Assembly: GCA_028869325.1 (NCBI GenBank)
Contig: JAGWST010000157.1
Coordinates: 1-5,301 of the forward strand
Direction of reading: 5' to 3'
DNA: 5,301 nt
Source: a bacterium
Lineage (GTDB): Bacteria; Vulcanimicrobiota; Vulcanimicrobiia; Vulcanimicrobiales; SCRA01
In this document: one piece after another, positions 1 to 5,301 of the stretch
Numbering within the stretch: position 1 is the first letter of the stretch
Layout: each line of letters starts with the position of its first letter
Notes under the pieces: model-generated
Told to the model about the DNA's origin: nothing
Seen by the model: only the letters and a program-made list of their open reading frames with translations
Databases searched by the model: none
Position numbers and translations under genes: made by a program

Positions 1-288
1 CACCTCGAGCACCTCGGGGAGCGCGGAGACCTGCGCGACGAAGGAATCGTAGTCGCAATCGGGGGTCGTGATGACGCCGACGAAGGCGTTGACCGCAAGA
101 CCGACGTGCTCGAGATCGAGCCGGGCTCCGTACTGAACGAGGACGCCCCGCTCCTCGAGCTTTCGGATGCGATCGTGCACGGCAGGCGGGCGCAGGCCGA
201 TGGCCTCGCCGAGCTCCGCGTATGTGGAGCGCGCGTTTCGCTGGAGGGCCTCAAGCAGCGCTAAGTCGGTACGATCCAAATCGGCCAT
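1..288 (-). CDS. Lrp/AsnC-family transcriptional regulator (partial, C-terminus beyond window)
   Basis: Read on the minus strand from the ATG at 288-286, the frame stays open for 96 codons to the window edge, so only the N-terminal part is present (family length is about 150-165 residues). The start MADLDRTDLALLEALQ is the typical Lrp/AsnC opening. A winged helix-turn-helix follows at about residues 22-50 (TYAELGEAIGLRPPAVHDRI, then RKLEERGVL). After the short linker (residues 51-57) comes the first strand of the RAM/AsnC ligand-binding domain (about residues 58-75, GLAVNAFVGV). A GAAGG sequence ten bases upstream of the ATG could serve as ribosome binding site. Family members form dimers to hexadecamers that bind amino acids and often repress their own gene. 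It is divergent from the histidine kinase gene, with an inverted repeat between them that is a candidate operator. A PutR-like role in proline use is suggested only by the nearby proline dehydrogenase; the ligand cannot be read from this fragment. Confidence 0.9.
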   Translation of the reverse strand, partial: MADLDRTDLALLEALQRNARSTYAELGEAIGLRPPAVHDRIRKLEERGVLVQYGARLDLEHVGLAVNAFVGVITTPDCDYDSFVAQVSALPEVLEV

Positions 289-300
289 AGCGGACTGACC

Positions 301-329
301 TTCGATGCATTTGGAAAATATCCTATAAT
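301..329 (+). promoter_or_regulatory. Probable sigma-70-type promoter for the kinase operon
   Basis: A perfect TATAAT lies at 324-329. Seventeen bases upstream, TTCGAT (301-306) is a weak -35 match (3 of 6 to TTGACA). Transcription would start near 335-337. This is the most AT-rich spot in an otherwise GC-rich window and lies in the gap between divergent genes, which supports a promoter. The weak -35 suggests dependence on an activator or tight control by the flanking repeat. Sigma specificity in this organism is unknown. Confidence 0.55.
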
Positions 330-355
330 GCCGGTGATTTGTTCGATATTTTCCA
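312..355. repeat. Inverted repeat flanking the -10 box, candidate Lrp/AsnC operator
   Basis: TGGAAAATATC (312-322) and GATATTTTCCA (345-355) are perfect 11-base inverted copies separated by 22 bases, with centres 33 bases apart, about three helical turns. The left copy with the next base, GGAAAATATCC (313-323), is itself nearly palindromic. The left arm lies between the -35 and -10 elements and the right arm just after the predicted transcription start, so protein on both arms could cover or loop the promoter. AT-rich dyads repeated on one face of the helix are typical of Lrp/AsnC sites. The neighbouring regulator (1-288) is the natural candidate, but the binding protein is inferred. Confidence 0.6.
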
Positions 356-422
356 CATGATACCGAAAGGATCGGTGACTAACGGCAGACTTTTAAGCTT
401 GTGTGCGGCCGCTCCGATAACA

Positions 423-3383
423 ATGAGGAAGACGGTGGAGGACGAAGCGAGGCCGGGTTTTCGAGTCGACGACTATGCCGGAGCCTTTGCCGGCTTAGCG
501 GCCGGCTCGGCCATGCTGTGGGTCGGCCAAACGGGGCCGGCGGCCGCGGCCGGCGCGGCGCCGGCGTCTTTCGTCGGCGGAGGGTTGGTCGCGGCCCTCG
601 CGCTCACCTTCGCCGGCAGCGACATCCTCGACGCCTCGCCGGGGGCCCGGTGCTCTATCCGCTGGTCGTACGCGGCGGCCTTGCTCCTAGCAGGGGGCAT
701 CGCGTTCTCGGCCGGCCACGCCTTCGGCGCCTTTCTGGTCGCCGTGGGATGCGGCGTGGCGGCCCTGCCGGCAAACCGCCGGGCGCTCTCGGTAGCGGTT
801 GGAGTGTGGTGTCTCTCCATCGCCCCCGTGACCGCCAGGTGGCCGCAGGCCCTCCCGCTCGATGCCGCCGCGTTGCGGGCGATTCCCTTCGGCCACCCGG
901 GGCTGGTGGCGATCGCGCTCACGCAGCTGATCCCCGCTAAGCGCGTGCGGCAAATCGGGATCGTGGCGCTGACCGTCGCCGCCGGCTATCTGATCCTTGC
1001 CAGCGTCGCCCACGGCATCTTGGTGCCGCCGTTCGTCGTCTTGCCCGGCCTGTGCGCGCTGGCGGCCGGAAGCTTCTTCGAAGGCGAGATCGTCTGGCCG
1101 CGCAGCCTGCGCACCGTCCTTGCGCGGCGCATCGCCTTCGCCGCCTTCGCAGCGCTCTGGGTGTGGGCTTCGAGCGCCGCTCTCATGATCACCCACGAGG
1201 CGCTCGCCAACGCCGCCGACATCAGCAGCGACACGCTCAGCCGTGCCGACCTTCAGATATCCACGGTCACGCGCTCCGTCAACGCGCTCGGGACCGTGGC
1301 GGAGGACGGCAAGCCGCGCCGCGCGTTCGAGGTCTTGCGTCATATGCGTATTCCCGTCCTCTGGGTTGCGTGCGTGCGCGCCGACGGCGGCGTATGTAAG
1401 CGCTGGCCCGAGGCGGTCGCGATACACGCCTCGGGCGAGGCGCAGGCAGCCGTCTCGGCGACCGCGCGCCGCGCGCTGCGCGCGCACGGCGCCGCCGTCT
1501 CGGCGTTCTTCGTCCCTAGCGCGGGCGCAGGCGCCGCGTTCGCCGGCGCCCAGCCGCTGGCCGGGCGTCCGAACGAGGCGATGGTCGCCGTCTACGATAT
1601 CGACCGGGTCATGCAAATGATCGCCGCGCTCAACGTCACGCCGTCGATCGCGGTCAGGCTTCAGGACGGTCATCCCGAGACGGTCGACGCATACGCCCCG
1701 CAGCCGCCGAGTTCGAGGCTCGACCTCGTGACGACGCGCCGCATTGACTTGCCCGGCGCCGACCGGCCGTGGCGGCTGATCGCGGCCTCCAGCGGGGTCG
1801 CGTTGCTGCGCTGGATCGAGGTACGCCTTGCCCTCGTGGTGCTCTTGATGCTCTTGGCGACGGCCATCATCGTCGTGATGTCGGCGCGCTTCGCGGACGG
1901 CGTGGCGCGGCCGATCCGCGAGATTCGCGAGCGCGCCATGCGACTGGCGCACGGCGAGTCCTTCGATGCCGTTCCCGCCAACACCACGGAGCTCTCGGCG
2001 CTGGTCGACACGCTGGTGGGCGTCGGCGACGTGATTCGGGGGCGGGATCACGCGCTGACGCTCGCGCACGAGTTGACGCTGGGAACGTTCGGCCTGCGCC
2101 AGCCCGAGCGCGCGCGAGCGATGGCCGAGGCGGCCGTGGACGCCTACTTCGGCGTGACGGGCTGCGCGCGCATCGCGCACGCCGGTGCCGAGGCGATCAC
2201 CGGCGGCGCGGCCCTGGCATGGCCTCGCCCCAAAGGCGCGACCACCGTCATCCGCTACCCCTTGCGCGCCGCGCGCTCCGCCCTGGAGGTACGCCTCTCG
2301 GCGACCATCTCCGACGACGACTTGACGTCGTTGGCCTTGCTCGCCGATACGGCCGACCTGGCCATCGGTGCCTCGGCACTGCTGCGAACGCTGGGCGAAG
2401 AGCGTGGCCTGCTCGACCAGATCTACGCCAGCGTGCCGGTCGGCATCGTGCTCGTCGACCGAGCGGGGGGCGCCGCGATGGCCAACGACGCGGCCAGAAG
2501 CTTGTTGGAGATACAGCCGCAGGCCACGCTCGAGCGCAGGCTGACCGAGATGCTGGGCGTCGAGGAGCTGCACGACGGCCGGATTCTCGTGGGGGAGCGC
2601 CAACGGCCCGTCGAGGTACAGGTGCGCCCCACGATCGACGGTGTCCGCTCGCTGGTCGTCCTGCGCGACCTCACGGAGCAAGAGGCACTGGAGGGCCTCA
2701 AGTCAGAGTTCATCGCCGCCGTCTCGCACGACCTGCGCACGCCGCTGGCCGCCATCAAGGGCTTCGCCGTGCTGCTCCAAGAGCGTGACGACCTGCACGG
2801 CGAGGTACGCGAGATCCTGCTGATGATCGATCGCGCCGCAAACCGGCTCACCCGCATGATCGACGACCTGATGCAATCCGCGCTCCTCGAGAGCGGACGT
2901 CTGATGCTGGCCGTGGAGCCGATACCGCTCCAGGCAGCCGTGCGCAACTTGAACCTGCTCGAGGCCGAGTCGCCCTTGCACCAGCTCGTGATCGAAGCCC
3001 CCGGGGGACTCGCGGTGATCGCCGACCGCGATCGTCTGGAGCAGGCACTGGTCAATCTCGTCAGCAACGCGTATAAGTACGCCCCCAGCGGCCGCGTGCT
3101 GGTGCGCGCACGCGCGATGGGCGACTCCGTCGAGATCGCGGTCAGCGACGACGGGCCGGGTATTCCCCAAGAAGAGCAGGGGCGCATCTTCGAGAAGTTC
3201 TACCAAGCTCCGATCAGCGGCAAGCGGCGGCGCGGCGTCGGCCTGGGCTTGTACATCTCGCGTGAATTGATCGAGCGTATGGGCGGCTCGTTGAGCGTGC
3301 GCTCGGTCCCGGGCTTCGGTGCCACGTTCGTTATCTCGCTGCGCGCCGCCAAGTGCGCGGCGAGAGCTGAGCACAGCGCATGA
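423..3383 (+). CDS. Membrane-bound sensor histidine kinase (polytopic TM–sensor–HAMP–GAF-like–PAS–HisKA–HATPase)
   Basis: About 986 residues from the ATG at 423. Residues about 19-220 hold roughly eight hydrophobic segments forming a polytopic membrane module I cannot assign to a family. Another membrane helix (about 237-258) precedes an extracytoplasmic region (about 259-465) with a Cys317-Cys325 pair. A last helix (about 469-488) leads to HAMP (about 490-545, conserved Pro497), a GAF-like linker (about 555-655) and PAS (about 660-765). HisKA carries the phospho-acceptor His769 in VSHDLRTPL. HATPase_c has an N box with Asn882, G1 DDGPG (909-913), an F box (IFEKFY) and G2 GVGLGL (938-943). 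All catalytic motifs are intact, so it should autophosphorylate. It overlaps the next gene by four bases (ATGA) and most likely phosphorylates its REC domain. The start is uncertain: TTG 339, ATG 357, GTG 375 (AAAGGA three bases before) and GTG 435 (AGGA five bases before) are in frame. I chose 423 because codons before it use many rare A/T-ending triplets (TTA, ATA, AGA). Confidence 0.92.
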   Translation: MRKTVEDEARPGFRVDDYAGAFAGLAAGSAMLWVGQTGPAAAAGAAPASFVGGGLVAALALTFAGSDILDASPGARCSIRWSYAAALLLAGGIAFSAGHAFGAFLVAVGCGVAALPANRRALSVAVGVWCLSIAPVTARWPQALPLDAAALRAIPFGHPGLVAIALTQLIPAKRVRQIGIVALTVAAGYLILASVAHGILVPPFVVLPGLCALAAGSFFEGEIVWPRSLRTVLARRIAFAAFAALWVWASSAALMITHEALANAADISSDTLSRADLQISTVTRSVNALGTVAEDGKPRRAFEVLRHMRIPVLWVACVRADGGVCKRWPEAVAIHASGEAQAAVSATARRALRAHGAAVSAFFVPSAGAGAAFAGAQPLAGRPNEAMVAVYDIDRVMQMIAALNVTPSIAVRLQDGHPETVDAYAPQPPSSRLDLVTTRRIDLPGADRPWRLIAASSGVALLRWIEVRLALVVLLMLLATAIIVVMSARFADGVARPIREIRERAMRLAHGESFDAVPANTTELSALVDTLVGVGDVIRGRDHALTLAHELTLGTFGLRQPERARAMAEAAVDAYFGVTGCARIAHAGAEAITGGAALAWPRPKGATTVIRYPLRAARSALEVRLSATISDDDLTSLALLADTADLAIGASALLRTLGEERGLLDQIYASVPVGIVLVDRAGGAAMANDAARSLLEIQPQATLERRLTEMLGVEELHDGRILVGERQRPVEVQVRPTIDGVRSLVVLRDLTEQEALEGLKSEFIAAVSHDLRTPLAAIKGFAVLLQERDDLHGEVREILLMIDRAANRLTRMIDDLMQSALLESGRLMLAVEPIPLQAAVRNLNLLEAESPLHQLVIEAPGGLAVIADRDRLEQALVNLVSNAYKYAPSGRVLVRARAMGDSVEIAVSDDGPGIPQEEQGRIFEKFYQAPISGKRRRGVGLGLYISRELIERMGGSLSVRSVPGFGATFVISLRAAKCAARAEHSA

Positions 3384-4057
3384 CCACTCCCACCGTGGTC
3401 ATCATCGACGACGAGGAGGAGATGCTCCAGCTCGAGCGCCTTACTCTGGAGTTGCTGCCGAGCCATGTCGAGCCCTACAGAAGCGCCGAAGAGGCGCTCG
3501 GCGCGATGCGCCGCAAGCCGCCCGACGTGATCGTTACCGACATCATGCTCCCCGGCATGTCGGGCACGGAGCTCCTAGCCGCTCTGCGAAACGAGCCGAC
3601 GACACGCCACATACCCGTCGTCTTGGTGACGGCGCGCGGCGAGCTGGCCGAGCGCGTCTTGGGCTTGGAGCTCGGTGCCGCCGACTATATCGCCAAGCCG
3701 TTCTATCCGGCCGAGCTGCGCGCCCGCGTCGCGGCGGCGCTGCGCACCAAAACGCTGGAATCGGCGTTGCGCGAGGAGCGCATCGAGCTGGCTCAGGCCG
3801 CGTATACCGATGCGTTGACCGGCGCGGCAAACCGGCGCGCCTTCGAGGAGGCGCTCGAGGCCGCGACCTCCTTTGCGGCGCGTACGCGCAAGCCGTTGAG
3901 CCTGCTCTACGTCGACCTCGATCGGTTCAAGGTACTCAACGACACGTTGGCCACGAAGAGGGTGACCGCGCGCTCCAACGCGTCGCCGGCACGCTGCTGG
4001 CGGCGGTGCGCGGCACCGATACGGTCGCGCGCATCGGCGGTGACGAGTTCGCCGTGA
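3380..4057 (+). CDS. Response regulator: REC domain with truncated, frameshifted GGDEF domain
   Basis: The ATG overlaps the kinase stop (ATGA, 3380-3383), implying translational coupling and a cognate pair. REC (residues 1-about 120) is complete: acidic pair Asp10-Asp11, phospho-acceptor Asp54 in TDIMLPGMSG, Thr84 and Lys106 in KPF. A helical linker (about 122-141) joins a GGDEF domain that begins normally with DALTGAANRR (144-153) and YVDLDRFKVLNDTL (177-190), including the first metal-binding Asp179. After Leu190 the frame reads ATKRVTARSN..., unlike any GGDEF sequence, and stops at a TGA at 4055-4057 (225 residues). Adding one G at 3949-3950 restores NDTLGHEEGD and the rest of the domain to 4275, giving about 298 residues, normal for a PleD/WspR-type one-REC diguanylate cyclase. 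As sequenced, the product keeps phospho-receiver function but lacks the GGDEF active loop, so it should not make c-di-GMP. A sequencing or assembly error in a GGG run is a strong alternative. Confidence 0.88.
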   Translation: MTTPTVVIIDDEEEMLQLERLTLELLPSHVEPYRSAEEALGAMRRKPPDVIVTDIMLPGMSGTELLAALRNEPTTRHIPVVLVTARGELAERVLGLELGAADYIAKPFYPAELRARVAAALRTKTLESALREERIELAQAAYTDALTGAANRRAFEEALEAATSFAARTRKPLSLLYVDLDRFKVLNDTLATKRVTARSNASPARCWRRCAAPIRSRASAVTSSP

Positions 4058-4275
4058 TCTTGCTCGGCTGCCGCGAGAGCGATGCCGAGCGTTTCGCTCA
4101 GCGGCTCATCGAGGCCGCGCAGCGCGGCGAGATGAGCTCTATCTCCATCGGTATCGGCACGGCGCACCGCATCGAGGACGACGAAAGCGCGCGGCTGCGA
4201 GCATCCGCCGATCGCGCGCTCTACCGCGCCAAGCAGGCCGGCCGCTGCGCGTGGAGGAGCGAGACCCTAACGTAA
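3950..4275 (+). pseudogene. Out-of-frame C-terminal half of the GGDEF (diguanylate cyclase) domain
   Basis: This is the continuation of the regulator gene at 3380, in the -1 frame relative to its start. The frame reads GHEEGDRALQRVAGTLLAAV, then RGTDTVARIGGDEF, then SISIGIGTAH and a final helix ADRALYRAKQAGR, ending at TAA 4273-4275. It contains the intact active-site loop GGDEF (codons about 4036-4050) and an inhibitory I-site RxxD (RGTD) at the standard distance of five residues before GGDEF. Thus the encoded enzyme was a feedback-inhibited diguanylate cyclase making c-di-GMP from two GTP. Motifs and reading frame are otherwise undamaged, so the break is recent or artefactual. No convincing start codon with a ribosome binding site opens this half independently, and no slippery heptamer is visible near the junction, so expression as sequenced is doubtful. 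Confidence 0.85.
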
Positions 4276-4279
4276 GGGA
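4274..4279 (+). promoter_or_regulatory. Ribosome binding site deciding the proline dehydrogenase start
   Basis: AAGGGA lies ten bases before the ATG at 4290 and overlaps the stop codon of the preceding reading frame. The upstream in-frame GTG at 4251 has no such sequence and would overlap the GGDEF frame by 25 bases, so 4290 is the better start. The placement also fits termination-reinitiation along an operon transcript. Confidence 0.5.
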
Positions 4280-4289
4280 AACAGGCCTC

Positions 4290-5180
4290 ATGGCGCTTAT
4301 CGAGCGGGCGATCGCGAGCCCCCGTTTTCAAGAGCGATTTTTCTTCTTGGCCAAACGATTCGTGGCAGGCGAGACGATCGCCGCGGCGCTGGAGGCGGTC
4401 AAGGCGCTCAACGCCGACGGCCTCACGGCCACGCTCGACTCTCTCGGCGAGGACGTCTTCCGGGTCGCCGAGGCCGATGCGTCGGCTGCGCAGACACTCC
4501 ACACCGTCGAGGCGATCGATCGTGCCGGCGTCGACGCCAATGTCTCGCTGAAGCTCACCGCCCTCGGCCTCTCCATCGACGAAGAGCTCGCGGTGGCGAA
4601 TCTCTCGAAGATCGTCGGGCACGCAAGCCGGAACCGCGATCCGTTCGTGCGCATCGACATGGAGGGAAGCGCCGTCGTCGATGCCACGCTGCGCAGCTTC
4701 GAGCGCGTCTACGCGCAGCACAGGAACGTCGGCGTGGTCCTCCAGGCATACCTCCACCGGACGGAGCACGACGTCGCGCACGCCATTGACCTCGGCGCAC
4801 GCGTGCGCATGGTCAAAGGCGCCTACAAGGAGCCGCCCACCATCGCCTTCAAGAGCATGACGGAGATCCGCCGCAACTTCCTCAAGCTCTCGCGCGAGTT
4901 GCTGGTGCGCGGCAACTACCCTGCCATCGCTACGCACGACCCCTCGTTGATCGAAGCCGTCAAGCGGCTAGCGGCGGAGCGCGGTATCGCCAAGGATCGC
5001 TTCGAGTTCCAGATGCTCTACGGCATCCGCCCGGAGACCCAGCGCGCGCTGGTGCGCGAAGGCTACCGCGTGCGCGTCTACGTGCCGTTTGGAACGCATT
5101 GGGCAGGCTACTTCTACCGTCGCCTGGCGGAACGCAAGGAGAACGTCTTCTTCGTGCTCGGATCGCTCCTGCGCAAGTAG
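4290..5180 (+). CDS. Proline dehydrogenase (monofunctional, FAD-dependent)
   Basis: The 296-residue product matches the compact bacterial PRODH family (about 300 residues in Deinococcus and Thermus). It oxidises L-proline to delta-1-pyrroline-5-carboxylate using FAD, passing electrons to the membrane quinone pool. Landmarks of the FAD-bearing beta/alpha barrel are visible: SLKLTALGL (Lys88), RIDMEG (Asp123), VLQAYLHRT (Gln152, Tyr154), RMVKGAYKEP (Lys176, Tyr179), ATHDPSLIE (215-223), FEFQMLYGIRP (238-248) and the C-terminal YVPFGTHWAGYFYRRLAE, whose Arg277-Arg278 pair corresponds to the proline-carboxylate-binding arginines of the family. Nothing is truncated. No P5C dehydrogenase domain is fused, so that step must be encoded elsewhere, perhaps just downstream. 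It starts 14 bases after the GGDEF frame ends and is probably co-transcribed with the two-component genes. Names used for such genes include putB and fadM; I leave the symbol blank because usage varies. Confidence 0.95.
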   Translation: MALIERAIASPRFQERFFFLAKRFVAGETIAAALEAVKALNADGLTATLDSLGEDVFRVAEADASAAQTLHTVEAIDRAGVDANVSLKLTALGLSIDEELAVANLSKIVGHASRNRDPFVRIDMEGSAVVDATLRSFERVYAQHRNVGVVLQAYLHRTEHDVAHAIDLGARVRMVKGAYKEPPTIAFKSMTEIRRNFLKLSRELLVRGNYPAIATHDPSLIEAVKRLAAERGIAKDRFEFQMLYGIRPETQRALVREGYRVRVYVPFGTHWAGYFYRRLAERKENVFFVLGSLLRK

Positions 5181-5193
5181 CTGCAGCCGGTGG

Positions 5194-5211
5194 GGCCGCC
5201 ATGCAGCGGCC
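5194..5211 (+). terminator. Short GC-rich hairpin after proline dehydrogenase (weak terminator candidate)
   Basis: GGCCGC (5194-5199) and GCGGCC (5206-5211) form a perfect six-pair stem with a six-base loop, 13 bases after the stop codon. No T-run follows, so it is not a classical intrinsic terminator. In DNA this GC-rich, short dyads arise easily by chance. The rest of the tail to 5301 holds another 12-base palindrome (5242-5253), a small AT-rich patch around 5262-5277 and no supported gene. Confidence 0.22.
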
Positions 5212-5301
5212 TGGCAGGCTGCCGGGCGTGACCCCATCCTCCCGGCGCGCCGGCCCCCGGGTTCAGAATTTCAATCCAGACGGCGGGGCCGGTCGTTGAG
5301 G

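Noticed and set aside
687..2681. 664-codon open frame on the minus strand, opposite the kinase gene
   Set aside because: The translation is low-complexity, rich in Arg, Gly, Asp and His, with no recognisable domain. It lies wholly opposite a gene with intact kinase motifs. Long antisense open frames are expected at this GC content.
1769..2788. 339-codon plus-strand frame within the kinase gene
   Set aside because: It is an Arg/Gly/Ala-rich shadow of the kinase frame with no motif and no ribosome binding site of note.
3930..3965. Programmed -1 ribosomal frameshift in the regulator gene
   Set aside because: No X XXY YYZ slippery heptamer is visible in the zero frame near the junction, and I see no convincing downstream structure. 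Loss of one G from a GGG run explains the break and restores the exact family motif.
4221..4937. 238-codon minus-strand frame opposite proline dehydrogenase
   Set aside because: It is the mirror of a well-conserved enzyme gene; the translation is Asp/Arg/Val-rich and has no family features.
5242..5253. 12-base perfect palindrome CCGGCGCGCCGG after proline dehydrogenase
   Set aside because: Made only of G and C in very GC-rich DNA, with no T-run and no second copy in the window, so chance is the simplest explanation.
5255..5280. Possible tRNA T-arm or CRISPR repeat end (GGTTCAGAATTTCAATCC)
   Set aside because: The expected pairing arms of a tRNA are absent on both strands and the word is not repeated in the window. 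It may be an AT-rich control element for a gene beyond 5301, but nothing more can be supported.

Overview
This is a very GC-rich bacterial window with dense coding, strong G/C preference at third codon positions and long spurious open frames on the opposite strand. The sequence does not fix the taxon. A stand-alone short proline dehydrogenase, a large multi-membrane histidine kinase and a one-REC GGDEF regulator would suit a soil or environmental lineage such as Eremiobacterota/Vulcanimicrobiota, Chloroflexota, Actinomycetota or Deinococcota. That is a guess from general knowledge, not a sequence match.

Layout: (1) Bases 1-288, minus strand: the N-terminal 96 codons of an Lrp/AsnC-family regulator, cut by the window edge. 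(2) Bases 289 to about 422: a divergent control region with a perfect TATAAT -10 box flanked by two inverted copies of an 11-base AT-rich element, which looks like an operator. (3) About 423-3383, plus: a large hybrid-architecture membrane histidine kinase (polytopic N-terminus, extracytoplasmic sensor region, HAMP, GAF-like linker, PAS, HisKA, HATPase). (4) 3380-4275, plus: its apparent partner, a response regulator with a REC domain and a GGDEF (diguanylate cyclase) domain. In this copy the GGDEF domain is split by a one-base frameshift at about 3949. The translated frame stops at 4057 and the catalytic half continues in another frame to 4275. (5) 4290-5180, plus: a complete monofunctional proline dehydrogenase. 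(6) 5181-5301: a non-coding tail with GC-rich dyads.

The three plus-strand genes are tightly packed (4-base overlap, then a 14-base gap) and probably form one transcript. The picture is a sensor kinase passing phosphate to a c-di-GMP-producing regulator, co-transcribed with the first enzyme of proline breakdown, beside a divergent amino-acid-type (Lrp/AsnC) regulator. Lrp/AsnC proteins control proline catabolism in some bacteria (PutR), so a link between proline sensing, c-di-GMP output and proline use is a reasonable hypothesis, but only an inference. I found no CRISPR array, tRNA, rRNA, insertion sequence or evident defence system.
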